In this document: positions 8,630 to 16,787 of the stretch, in pieces
How positions within the stretch are numbered: the stretch's first letter is position 1
Layout of the letters: every line of letters starts with the position of its first letter
Source of the DNA: JAHIVB01 sp964574705
Lineage (GTDB): Bacteria; Bacillota_I; Bacilli_A; Izemoplasmatales; Hujiaoplasmataceae
Length of the DNA: 26,940 bases
Assembly: GCA_964574705.1 (NCBI GenBank)
Contig: CAZNOO010000023.1
Location: 1 to 26,940 of the forward strand
Direction: 5' to 3'
Made by a program: the position numbers and the translations under genes
The notes under the pieces: generated by a model
Database searches by the model: none
The model's input: the letters and a program-made list of their open reading frames with translations, nothing else
What the model was told of the DNA's origin: nothing

Positions 8630-9889
8630 ATAGAAAAAACAATAAGAATCAATCTGAGAAATATACAAAAATATTGCCAAAACAAATGAAAAACAAAGAC
8701 AAAACACAGAGCAAAGAAGAGTGTGAATTCAGAGTAAAATTTGTTTGGGATAAAGGAAAAATGAAGTTACAAAAATTATGTGTGGTTAAGAATAACGCAA
8801 CAAAATGATAAATCTTTAGATTGCGTGGAAATGGCACAATATAGAGACTAAACGCTATACAAAATGAAACTATTCAAATTGAAATGAAATTATAAATATA
8901 TTAAATTGAATTCTTATTTTACTGTATTGCTCAAAAAAACAAGTTAACTATTGGCCGTTATAGTTAAATAATGCTTGATATACATAAATACTGTTGTTCA
9001 TTTTTAGTGAACAAGGGATTTTCTGTAGTAATGCCAGATGTTAAATATTACTAACATAATATTGTAATTTTGGTTTCAATTTATGAGTAAAAGATTATTA
9101 ATGCTGTTTCTATACACAAATTGTAAATATGATAAAATAGTAATAATGAAGTTGTTTTTAGATTTTTTTTGAAAACAAAAATTGTGCCATTTTTTTTGTT
9201 TCGCATTGAATTTTTTCCAATTTACATTATATATATTTAATCAAATTGTATTCTACTCGAATAGAATTCCCAACACAATATTTATTTCAAAGATCCATAT
9301 TGGATTTCAAGAATAATTTCATTAATTTAGACATAATATAAATGGATAAATTCTAATGAATTATACAATTTCAGTATGCGTATACAATAATAGTAACCTC
9401 TCATTAAGGCGATTTTCTAACGTTTCATTATAATTATTTTCACATATAGTTTTCAAAAAAATAAAGCAATATCCTTATCCTTATGTTATAGCATAGAATT
9501 CTTTAAATTTATGATTAACTTATTCAATAATTATCCTTAACGTTTATCTATTTTTAGTATTATTTCTTATATGATTTTTACTTAAATTTTCTGCTAATTC
9601 TCAAAATTCATATATTCTAGATGTTTGTTATTTATATACAACTTTTTTTTACTTTTTTTTTACAGTTTCAAATATTTTTTATTAATAGTTTCAAAAGATA
9701 CGTTTTACGGTCGGTGTTTTTAATGCAATTTTTTGGTTATATTTGATTCGTTTTTAACATATATATTCGTTGTAATTCTGTTATTTCTATTTAGAATATT
9801 TCTATTTTACAGGCCTATTATCCATCTTATTTTTAATATATATTTCATCTGTGTTCTCTTTTGTGCATATGCAAATATATTTACGAATT
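8630..9889. other. Gene-free AT-rich spacer between convergent alr and mfd
   Basis: About 1.26 kb with no convincing gene on either strand. The only frames are short, Lys/Asn-rich on the plus strand or Phe/Ile-rich on the minus strand, and lack ribosome binding sites. The left end (to about 8810) is A-rich on the plus strand and the right end (from about 9400) is T-rich. Visible structure includes two perfect hairpins, 8944-8967 (TTAACTAT/ATAGTTAA, 8-base loop TGGCCGTT) and 8994-9014 (TTGTTCA/TGAACAA). There is also a tandem pair of ACTTTTTTTT at 9641-9660, and two AGTTTCAAA copies shortly after it. I see no tRNA, known RNA, transposase remnant or clear terminator for mfd. Confidence 0.6.
8944..9014. 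repeat. Two adjacent small inverted repeats
   Basis: 8944-8951 pairs with 8960-8967 (8 bp, perfect), and 8994-9000 pairs with 9008-9014 (7 bp, perfect). The first loop, TGGCCGTT, is one of the few GC-containing spots in the spacer. Neither hairpin has a T-run long enough to be a convincing terminator. They could belong to a small RNA or be chance in AT-rich DNA. Confidence 0.45.
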
Positions 9890-12800
9890 CTACCGTGTAA
9901 TCTTTGTGCTTTTTAACTTCAAATTTTCTAGAAATTCTACCATTGTATAAAGCCAATGTTTGTCTAAATCTATGGTGTCAAGAATGAATCTAATTCTCTC
10001 ATTTCTATATGCAAATCTTAAATACGGAGAGATGTTCATTCCGCTTGAAAAGACATCTTCTCCTGCCAATTTTTTGCTTCCGTCTTCAGAGACTATTAGA
10101 GTTATATTTGTCTTTGATTCACTAATTTTTTCTATATCAAATTCTTTTGTCAAAACCTCGAATAATCTTTCGTACATATAGATTTCAAGTTCATCATCAA
10201 AGCTTCCGAACCGATCTCTCATTTCCTCAGATAGTTGTTTTACTTCTTTGAGGTTTGTGACATTTTGAATTTTCTTATGCATCTCAATCTTAACAAAATC
10301 ATCTTCAATATACTTCTGATCAATATATTTTGAAACTCTCGCTTTGACTCCTTGTGAAGAAATTTGTTTCTCAACGAGACCTTGTTTTTCTTTAATTTCT
10401 TCTTCCAATATTCTCATATACAAGTCTACTCCAACCGAATCAATGAATCCGGATTGTTCACTTCCAAGTACGTCGCCGGCACCACGAATTGATAAATCTC
10501 TTACTGCAATCTTAAATCCCGAGCCTAACTCGGTAAACTCCTTTATGACTTTCAATCGTTTTAATGCATCTTCAGTTAGAACTTTGTCTTTGTAGTACAT
10601 TAGATAAGCATATGCAATTCGATTCGTTCGACCGACTCGGCCTCTGATTTGATACAGTTGTGATAGACCAAGCTTGTCTGCGTCATGAACTATTAAAGTA
10701 TTGGCATTCGGAATATCAATACCAGTTTCTATAATTGTTGTTGAAATCAATACATCAATTTCTTGCGCGATAAAATCGTCCACAACCTGTTCCAAATCGT
10801 GTTTGTGCATTTGACCATGAGCAACTTGAATTCTTGCTCCAGGGACCAATTTTTGAATCTTAGAGGCAATATTCTCAATGTCTTCAATTCGATTGTACAA
10901 ATAAAAGACTTGTCCTTTTCTCATCAGTTCTCTTTCAATCGCATCTTTGATTAGAGTATCGTTTCTTTCCATAACATATGTTTGAATTGGATATCTATTT
11001 TCGGGAGCAGTTTCAAGTAAGGACATATTCTTAACACCCATAATCGCCATTTGAAGTGTTCTGGGTATTGGCGTAGCAGAAAGTGACAATACATCTACGC
11101 TGACTTTCATCTCTTTGATTCTTTCTTTGTGAAGCACTCCAAATCTTTGTTCCTCGTCGATAACCAGAAGGCCTAAATCTTTGAACACAATATCTTTGCT
11201 TAATATTCGATGTGTTCCTATTAAAACATCTACGTTTCCGTTTTTTAATCCAAGAAGTATTTTCTTTTGCTCTTTTTTTGTAATGAAACGGTTCAGCAGC
11301 TTCACTTGTATTCCATATTTGTCCATTCTATCTTTAAACGTGTTGAAGTGTTGCTTGGAGAGTACGGTTGTTGGAGCAAGATAAGCAACTTGTTTCTTAT
11401 TTAAAACAGCACGAAAAGCAGCTCTTAAAGCCACTTCTGTCTTTCCAAAGCCAACATCTCCGCAGAGAAGGCGATCCATTGGCCTTGGAAGCGCCATATC
11501 ATGCAGCACTTCTGCTATTGCTTTGTTTTGATCTCTCGTTTCTTCATAAGGAAAGTCGTTCTCAAAGTCTTTTTCGAAATCGGAATACTCAAAATAAGAG
11601 AACCCTTCTGCGTTTTCTCTTTCCGCATATAATTTAATCAACTTATCCGCAATGTCTTTAGCTTTTTGTCGAACTCTTTGTTTTGTTTTTGCCCAATCAG
11701 ATCCACCCAGTTTTGATAATCTTGGAACGAAACCTTCGCTTCCAGAGTATTTTTGGATTTGTTGGAAGGATTCTAAAGGAATATAGAGTTTATCCCCATC
11801 GCGGTATTCAATGTGAATGTAGTCGTTTAAGGTTGCGCCCATTTGCATCGAAGTAATTTCAAGAAATTTTCCAATTCCGTAATCATAATGTACAACATAA
11901 TCTCCTTGCTTCAAATCATTGATGCTGGAAAGTCTTTTGCTGGTTTCATAAACAGAAACGTATTTCCCTTTTCTGCGAAGATTTCTAACTTTGAATATCG
12001 AGGACTCTGTGATGACTCGCAATCCCAACGTATCACTTGTAAAATCAAAGTAATTTTCTGATATTACAATATTTATCTGATTTTCAAAAAAATCATCACT
12101 TTCAGACAATAGTTGGTATTTTATATTGTGAAATTCAAACAGCTCGACTATTTCAGATCTACTTTTCGTGTTAGTTGAAGCAATTATGAGTGTTTTCTTA
12201 GAAATGTCGCTTTGAATATCGGATATAAACAAATCTGTGTTCCCTTGAAAAGACAATACTTCTTTTCCGAAGAAAGAAAACGACTCGTCAAACAATTCTT
12301 TATACTTAAACTGAAAAGTATCAACAAATATACCTTGAGAATAATGTAGTTCGTGAAGCGAATACAGTAATTCAAAAGACATTTTTGGATAATCATCCGT
12401 TGACAGATACCAATCACTGATTTCTTCTACCATTAAGTCATATTGATTAATGATTCTATGATAGTCCATATAGAATATGGTTGGTTGACAAATCAAATCA
12501 AGAATTGTCAAATGCTTTTTAGTGATAAAGGGAATATATCTACTTAGCCGATCTAACTCTTGGTGGTTTTGAAGGCGATTTAGGTCCTCAAGAATCCTTG
12601 TCTTCGCAGAGTCCGAAAAAGATATCGTGTTTAGTTTCGAATGAATGAGTTTTTCCAATTGAACAAGTTCACTTTTTGAATAAAGAAACTCTGTCATTGG
12701 CACAATCTGGATGTTGCCAATTCGTTCAAAAGATCTTTGAGAGTCGATGTTGAAATACTTGATTGATTCAATCGAATCTCCAAAGAAATCTAATCTTATC

Positions 12801-13372
12801 GGATTTTTCTCTCCAATTAAATAAATATCTACGATTCCACCTCGAATGCTGAAATCTCCGGGCTTTTCGACAGTGTATTCCTTTGAATACCCATAATCCA
12901 CTAAAGTTTCAACCAAAAGATCTCTAGAGTAGTTACTATTTTCCGAAAGTGTAAAAATCGAATCTATCCACACTTCTTTAGATAATTGTGGTTTAAGTAC
13001 CCCTGCAGGATGTGTAACAACCAATTGTTTTTTTGAAGAAAGCAGTTTTCGAATAGTATTCATTCTTTCCATTTTAAATTCCATTGAGGAGACGAGCAAT
13101 TCGCTCGTAATGAACTCATCTTGAGGAAAAAACGAAAGACTGTCTTCGGGTATAAACTGTGAAAGACGGTCATAAGCCATTTGTGCGTTATAAAGATTGG
13201 GACAAACTAGAACGATTGGCTTATCTGTTTTTTCAAATGCATATGCCAACAACAAAAGACCCTGCTCTTCAGTGGTATTTTCAATATGAATTTTCTGCTT
13301 TCCTGAATCAAAGGCTATAAAGAACCTTTTTATTATTTCTTGTTTTTCTATGAATTGATAGATTCTTTTCAT
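9890..13372 (-). CDS. mfd: Transcription-repair coupling factor Mfd
   Basis: Superfamily 2 translocase that pushes stalled RNA polymerase off damaged DNA and recruits UvrA. 1160 residues, full length. Order: N-terminal UvrB-like module (from about residue 20); RNA-polymerase-interacting CarD-like domain at about 488-550 (GDYVVHYDYGIGKF); then the RecG-like motor with Walker A GDVGFGKTE near 637 and DEEQ box (VIDEEQRFG) near 739; later motifs IETGIDIPNANT and QIRGRVGR; C-terminal TRCF domain. The ATG at 13372 is chosen over an upstream in-frame start because GGAGGG lies 3-8 bases before it. The neighbour alr converges on it. No terminator was found downstream. It ends in TAG. Confidence 0.97.
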   Translation of the reverse strand: MKRIYQFIEKQEIIKRFFIAFDSGKQKIHIENTTEEQGLLLLAYAFEKTDKPIVLVCPNLYNAQMAYDRLSQFIPEDSLSFFPQDEFITSELLVSSMEFKMERMNTIRKLLSSKKQLVVTHPAGVLKPQLSKEVWIDSIFTLSENSNYSRDLLVETLVDYGYSKEYTVEKPGDFSIRGGIVDIYLIGEKNPIRLDFFGDSIESIKYFNIDSQRSFERIGNIQIVPMTEFLYSKSELVQLEKLIHSKLNTISFSDSAKTRILEDLNRLQNHQELDRLSRYIPFITKKHLTILDLICQPTIFYMDYHRIINQYDLMVEEISDWYLSTDDYPKMSFELLYSLHELHYSQGIFVDTFQFKYKELFDESFSFFGKEVLSFQGNTDLFISDIQSDISKKTLIIASTNTKSRSEIVELFEFHNIKYQLLSESDDFFENQINIVISENYFDFTSDTLGLRVITESSIFKVRNLRRKGKYVSVYETSKRLSSINDLKQGDYVVHYDYGIGKFLEITSMQMGATLNDYIHIEYRDGDKLYIPLESFQQIQKYSGSEGFVPRLSKLGGSDWAKTKQRVRQKAKDIADKLIKLYAERENAEGFSYFEYSDFEKDFENDFPYEETRDQNKAIAEVLHDMALPRPMDRLLCGDVGFGKTEVALRAAFRAVLNKKQVAYLAPTTVLSKQHFNTFKDRMDKYGIQVKLLNRFITKKEQKKILLGLKNGNVDVLIGTHRILSKDIVFKDLGLLVIDEEQRFGVLHKERIKEMKVSVDVLSLSATPIPRTLQMAIMGVKNMSLLETAPENRYPIQTYVMERNDTLIKDAIERELMRKGQVFYLYNRIEDIENIASKIQKLVPGARIQVAHGQMHKHDLEQVVDDFIAQEIDVLISTTIIETGIDIPNANTLIVHDADKLGLSQLYQIRGRVGRTNRIAYAYLMYYKDKVLTEDALKRLKVIKEFTELGSGFKIAVRDLSIRGAGDVLGSEQSGFIDSVGVDLYMRILEEEIKEKQGLVEKQISSQGVKARVSKYIDQKYIEDDFVKIEMHKKIQNVTNLKEVKQLSEEMRDRFGSFDDELEIYMYERLFEVLTKEFDIEKISESKTNITLIVSEDGSKKLAGEDVFSSGMNISPYLRFAYRNERIRFILDTIDLDKHWLYTMVEFLENLKLKSTKITR

Positions 13373-13384
13373 GTTCCCTCCACG

Positions 13385-13425
13385 ACGTTTTAGCGAGTTC
13401 ACTGAACTCGCCGGGGTATAAACGT
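13385..13425 (-). promoter_or_regulatory. Nested inverted repeat in the mfd leader
   Basis: The core GCGAGTTCACTGAACTCGC (13393-13411) is a perfect palindrome of 9+1+9 bases. Outside it, ACGTTT (13385-13390) and AAACGT (13420-13425) form a second pair of arms. The element lies between the mfd -10 box and the ribosome binding site, in a window position where GC is otherwise low. As DNA it would suit a dimeric repressor; as RNA it would make a stable leader hairpin. No T-run follows on the minus strand, so it is not an ordinary terminator. Confidence 0.7.
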
Positions 13426-13437
13426 TATATTAATTTT

Positions 13438-13446
13438 ATTATAACA
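13438..13446 (-). promoter_or_regulatory. Promoter of mfd (extended -10)
   Basis: On the minus strand TGT-TATAAT gives an extended -10. The -35 at 17 bases is weak (TTAGTT). The start site would be near 13431, with a leader of about 58 bases that contains the inverted repeat. The promoter lies just after the SDR gene, so mfd can be expressed separately from lgt-SDR. Confidence 0.65.
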
Positions 13447-13462
13447 GATTATTATTCAAAAA

Positions 13463-14218
13463 CTAATTCCTTCTGTTCTGCACCTTATAAGAAATTGCTA
13501 AAACAAGTCTGGTTGGAATAAAATGTAGAATGAACTGTAGAAATTTCATTGAAAACCCTGGAATAATTTTGGGTTTTTTCTTTGAAATACCTTTAATTGC
13601 AATACGTGCACATTTCTCGACAGCCATACCAGGTAATGATAATTTTGATGCTTGTGCAACTTCTCCAAATTCCGTTTTTACTGGTCCTGGGCATAAAGTT
13701 AACACTCTTATCCCTGTTTTTTCTTTCTTTTGCTCATAATCAATGGCTCTGCTGAAAGATAAAACATAGGCTTTTGAGGCGGCATATGTTGCTAAAAGTG
13801 GTGTAGGTAAAAAAGCTGCCATACTTGCCACATTTAAAATAACACCTTTTTTCATCGAACCTACAAATAATTTTGTCAAAGCATGAAGAGCAAGTATATT
13901 CAATTCAAGCATGTTGATTTCATCACTCAATGGAATCTGATCAAAAGCTCCAACCCTTCCAAAACCGGCATTATTAATGACTGCCTCTGGTTCGTATGAT
14001 TTTACAGATTCGTGCAAAGAATGACAGTTTTCGAGTATCGACAGGTCATATTGCTTAATGACTACATCAATTCCGTGTTTTTTTGAGAGCAATTCTTTCA
14101 ATTCATTCAATCTATCTATTCTTCTAGCGACCAATATAAGATTAGTCTTTTTTTCGGCCAATTGAATAGCAATTTCTCTGCCAATCCCACTTGAAGCTCC
14201 CGTGATTAATGCGTACAT
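13463..14218 (-). CDS. Short-chain dehydrogenase/reductase
   Basis: Classical SDR (COG0300 type), 251 residues, Rossmann-fold NAD(P)H-dependent oxidoreductase. TGASSGIG cofactor loop at 6-13, ARR after beta-2 (31-33), INNAGFG at 81-87. The complete catalytic tetrad is visible as Asn107, Ser132, Tyr145 and Lys149 (TYAASK). PGPVKTEF follows. The basic residues after beta-2 suggest NADPH preference. The C-terminal 30 or so residues are hydrophobic, so membrane association is possible. The substrate cannot be told. The ATG at 14218 has GGAG 6 bases upstream; an in-frame TTG four codons earlier overlaps that site and is rejected. It lies 49 bases after lgt, probably in the same transcript. It ends in TAG. 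Confidence 0.9.
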   Translation of the reverse strand: MYALITGASSGIGREIAIQLAEKKTNLILVARRIDRLNELKELLSKKHGIDVVIKQYDLSILENCHSLHESVKSYEPEAVINNAGFGRVGAFDQIPLSDEINMLELNILALHALTKLFVGSMKKGVILNVASMAAFLPTPLLATYAASKAYVLSFSRAIDYEQKKEKTGIRVLTLCPGPVKTEFGEVAQASKLSLPGMAVEKCARIAIKGISKKKPKIIPGFSMKFLQFILHFIPTRLVLAISYKVQNRRN

Positions 14219-14267
14219 GATTATCTCCAATCTAACTAGATTCTTTCAATTTTGGTGTCTTCCGCTT

Positions 14268-15050
14268 TTACTTTGCTAGAGTTTTGTTCTTTTTGTGATT
14301 CTTAACGAGTAGATATATTCCTAGCCCGATCATAAATAGACTAAGGTACTGTGAAGGCGTAGGATAGTTTGAATAAGCCCCCTGAATGAATGACAAAAAC
14401 TCTCCCCTGTCGTCGCCTCTAATGAATTCAATCAAGAATCTCCAAGTCCCGTAGCCTATCAAATATACATTAAATTCAATATTTTTAAATGATTTTACTT
14501 TATTTAAAACAATAAAGAGCGCGAATAAAAAGAACGCTTCAAAAAGTTGAGTTGGAAAAACTGAAATACCACCGGACTCTCCGTAAGGGAATGATACTCC
14601 AAGAAAAGAGTCGGTCGGAATTCCGTAACAGCATCCGGCTGTGAAGCACCCAATTCTTCCAAATGCGTGTGCTAAGACGACACCTACAATAAGTGTGTTT
14701 AAAATCTCTGGGAGTCTTTCTTTTTGTTCTTTGTATCCAAACTTAATCAAAAGGACAAAACAAATTAGCCCTCCAATCAAGCCTCCAATAAAAGTAATGG
14801 ATCCGAAAGCTGACTCTCCTTCATGAATCGTATGAAAGATACCATCAGAAAGCCAAGAAGTAAATAAAGCGGCCGCTAAACTAATCACAACGAATACAAG
14901 TAATTTGTTTGTTTCTTTTCTAGAAAAATGATCTATTTTTTCAAATCTCCAAGCTATATAAATCATCATAAATAATAATCCCGTTGTAATCATAAGGTCA
15001 TACATCGGCAAGTTGTAACCAAATACTTCTTCCCACAAATATGGATACAT
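14268..15050 (-). CDS. lgt: Lgt-family prolipoprotein diacylglyceryl transferase (variant)
   Basis: Polytopic membrane protein of 260 residues with about seven hydrophobic segments, matching Lgt in size and layout. Family landmarks: Arg132 in HAFGRIGCF, FPTQLFE at 166-171, and WRFLIEFIRGDDRG with Arg204 and Arg211. Canonical Lgt transfers diacylglycerol from phosphatidylglycerol to the lipobox cysteine of prelipoproteins. Two canonical blocks differ: the HGG motif reads FIGG (Ile88 in the His place), and GRIGNFIN reads GRIGCFTAGCCYG with three cysteines. It may be a true Lgt, since the window encodes a lipoprotein (YidC), or a divergent paralogue. AGGAG lies 8 bases before the ATG. I am sure of the family, less of the exact activity. 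Confidence 0.8.
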   Translation of the reverse strand: MYPYLWEEVFGYNLPMYDLMITTGLLFMMIYIAWRFEKIDHFSRKETNKLLVFVVISLAAALFTSWLSDGIFHTIHEGESAFGSITFIGGLIGGLICFVLLIKFGYKEQKERLPEILNTLIVGVVLAHAFGRIGCFTAGCCYGIPTDSFLGVSFPYGESGGISVFPTQLFEAFFLFALFIVLNKVKSFKNIEFNVYLIGYGTWRFLIEFIRGDDRGEFLSFIQGAYSNYPTPSQYLSLFMIGLGIYLLVKNHKKNKTLAK

Positions 15051-15073
15051 ATCATCAGCTCCTTTTTGGGTAT

Positions 15074-15082
15074 ATTATAACA
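15074..15082 (-). promoter_or_regulatory. Promoter of lgt (extended -10)
   Basis: On the minus strand TGT-TATAAT, about 25 bases before the lgt start, has no recognisable -35. This is the same extended -10 form as at mfd and purA. The predicted leader is under 20 bases. Confidence 0.6.
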
Positions 15083-15311
15083 TATCATTGATAATAAAAA
15101 AGAATGAAATTTCTTAATCGAAAATAATAATCGTCTTAAATGTTTATTGTGAAATAATTCTATTAAAAAAAATGCCGTAATAAAAGAAAAAAAATTAATG
15201 GAACGATCAAATAAATATAAGATTAAACCTAAAATGAAAGTATAATAACCGAAAGACAAAGCAAGATAATTAGATAGATGTTTCTGAAAAATACAGAAAA
15301 GAAATACAATA

Positions 15312-15351
15312 ATCTCTTCTAATTATTTAAATGAAGGATGATTAGAGAGAT
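15312..15351. repeat. Inverted repeat, 11 bp with one bulge
   Basis: ATCTCTTCTAAT pairs with ATTAGAGAGAT, leaving one unpaired T, around a 17-base loop. No T-run follows. It may be part of an unannotated RNA or simply chance in biased sequence. Confidence 0.45.
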
Positions 15352-15420
15352 AGAAAGTCAGATCATTTACAATATGAAAAAGAAAAAAATAGTGATAAAG
15401 ATAATAGAAGATCTCTCAAT

Positions 15421-15458
15421 TTATTAGTATACAAACTAAAACAAATGCATACTAATAA
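15421..15458. repeat. Inverted repeat, 10 bp
   Basis: TTATTAGTAT (15421-15430) pairs perfectly with ATACTAATAA (15449-15458) around an 18-base loop. The stem is entirely weak pairs apart from one G-C. On the plus strand an A-rich run follows. Confidence 0.45.
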
Positions 15459-15675
15459 GATACTAAAAAAAAGAAAAAAAAGGGAAAACACGAAGAATAA
15501 ATAAAGGAAGGATTGTCATAAAAAGAAAATAACAGAAGGAGAATAATCTGTGGGAAAATAGAGTAAAATACATAAATTGGTAATAAAAAATGATGACAAT
15601 AAATATTGTATTAGAAAAAATAGAAATCAAAGGAAACGGCGAAAAATAGAGAAATAAGTCAATCCATATCGATGA

Positions 15676-15762
15676 TGCTATCTATAATTATAATCCGCAA
15701 GAGGAAGATAGATATCCATTTGTTATCTATCTTCCTTTGCGAATAATTAGATAGATAATGCA
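15676..15762. repeat. Large imperfect palindrome (about 87 bases)
   Basis: The inner arms 15696-15714 and 15724-15741 pair over 18 bp with a single bulged G (cores GGAAGATAGATA and TATCTATCTTCC) around a 9-base loop. Outside this, AATTAT pairs with ATAATT, and GC-TATCTAT pairs with ATAGATAATGC with small gaps, extending the structure to about 87 bases. It is the most GC-containing and most structured spot of the spacer. No T-run follows on either strand. It could be a small RNA, a palindromic mobile element of the REP/MITE kind, or a DNA cruciform or binding site. Confidence 0.75.
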
Positions 15763-16191
15763 AATTATTGTAAAATGACAGAAATGCTAAGATATATTAT
15801 CTGTTCATTTTTAAATTTTGGAGATAATTTGAACTAACCCGGATACCATAGATTAGAGTAATTATATCGATTAAAAATTAAACTACTTTCTTAGAAAACT
15901 TAATGCGAGGATTATTTTTATAATATTCAACTATAGGTAAAAATATCAAAAAATATTCGAATAATTGATTTTTTTAAAATAGTAATTTGTGCGTAAAATT
16001 TGATTTCGTTGTATTAATTACCTTAGAATAATGTATATAATTTTATACAAAATATATGAACTAAGATATAATTTTATTCAACATGTTTTCTCTGAACATC
16101 CAATATATTTTTATGCAATAAATTCGATAAAATTCTTGAATATATTTATACAATATTATTCTATTTTCTATAAATTCATTGAAATATTCAT

Positions 16192-16222
16192 AAAAATAAA
16201 AACCGCCTTTTTGGGCGGTTTA
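16192..16222 (-). terminator. Intrinsic terminator after pth
   Basis: On the minus strand AACCGCC pairs with GGCGGTT around a short A-rich loop, and the stem is followed by TTTTATTTTT-type sequence. It ends the rpmH-rnpA-yidC-jag-pth gene series. Confidence 0.85.
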
Positions 16223-16225
16223 CAC

Positions 16226-16786
16226 TTATTCTACTCCATTATAACGATTCATCATGGATTGATATGATACATCATTAAAGAAGTCATCTATTATGCTGGA
16301 AACTGTGATGCTTACATCATCTAACTTTTTTAATTCTTGTTTTGAGAATCGACTCAAAACATAATCTCTTGCTGACGTATCTTCGTCCCTACCAATACCA
16401 ATCTTGCATCGTTTTATGTTGTTCGTACCGAGGTTTTCAATGATTGATTTTAAACCATTGTGTCCACCGGCACTTCCCTTTTCGCGAAGACGAATTTTTG
16501 AAAAAGATAGGTCTAGGTCATCTGAAATTACCATTATGTTTTCGATATCAATATTGTAATATTCGACTATTGATCTAACTGCGTTTCCAGATAAATTCAT
16601 AAACGTTTTTGGTTTTATTAAGATGTTGTTTCCAATCATTATTACCTCTGATTGAAACTTCGGTTCTTTTTTGAATTTTAATTTTAACTGTTTGGCATAC
16701 TTGTCCAAACAAATGAATCCAATATTATGTTTTGACTTCTCGTATGCCTTCCCCGGATTCCCGAGTCCAACTACTAAGCGTGCCAT
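16226..16786 (-). CDS. pth: Peptidyl-tRNA hydrolase
   Basis: Releases peptides from prematurely dropped peptidyl-tRNA so that the tRNA can be recycled; cytoplasmic monomer. 186 residues, the normal length. Catalytic His20 lies in the KHNIGF motif. Substrate-binding Asn10 (GLGNPG), Asn64 (TFMNLSG), the SDDLDL acidic segment at 88-93 and Asn110 (GGHNGLKS) are all visible. It starts one base after the jag stop codon, so it is coupled to jag. In Bacillus pth lies elsewhere, next to mfd; here mfd is about 3 kb downstream beyond the long spacer and lgt-SDR. Confidence 0.97.
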   Translation of the reverse strand: MARLVVGLGNPGKAYEKSKHNIGFICLDKYAKQLKLKFKKEPKFQSEVIMIGNNILIKPKTFMNLSGNAVRSIVEYYNIDIENIMVISDDLDLSFSKIRLREKGSAGGHNGLKSIIENLGTNNIKRCKIGIGRDEDTSARDYVLSRFSKQELKKLDDVSITVSSIIDDFFNDVSYQSMMNRYNGVE

Positions 16787-16787
16787 A

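Larger units (their letters stand above)
15083..16190. other. Gene-free AT-rich spacer upstream of lgt
   Basis: About 1.1 kb between the pth terminator and the lgt promoter with no credible gene. From about 15170 to 15670 the plus strand is strongly purine-rich (mostly A), so the minus strand gives short, spurious Phe/Leu/Ile-rich frames. From about 15770 the composition becomes balanced AT. A series of inverted repeats runs through the spacer: 15282-15300 (TTTCTG/CAGAAA), 15312-15351, 15421-15458 and the large 15676-15762. I see no tRNA, known regulatory RNA, transposase remnant or parS site. Confidence 0.6.

Noticed and set aside
8617..8808. Lys/Asn-rich plus-strand open frame after alr
   Set aside because: It starts inside the alr terminator at a GTG without a ribosome binding site, and its composition is what random A-rich sequence gives.
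9641..9660. Tandem ACTTTTTTTT as a terminator for a plus-strand transcript
   Set aside because: No stable hairpin precedes the T-runs and no plus-strand gene ends nearby.
13393..13411. LexA/SOS box upstream of mfd
   Set aside because: The half-sites do not match the Gram-positive CGAAC-N4-GTTCG pattern, and the symmetry is a near-continuous palindrome.
14990..15259. Minus-strand hydrophobic open frame overlapping the lgt start
   Set aside because: It covers the lgt promoter and ribosome binding site in another frame; the Phe/Leu/Ile content reflects the pyrimidine-rich strand, and it has no plausible start signal.
15282..15762. CRISPR array or tandem-repeat locus suggested by repeated hairpins
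   Set aside because: The hairpins differ in sequence, spacing is irregular, and there are no equal-length repeats and spacers or cas genes.
16031..16267. Plus-strand open frame, Ile/Tyr/Phe-rich, overlapping the pth end
   Set aside because: No ribosome binding site, runs through the pth terminator and into pth antisense, composition-driven.
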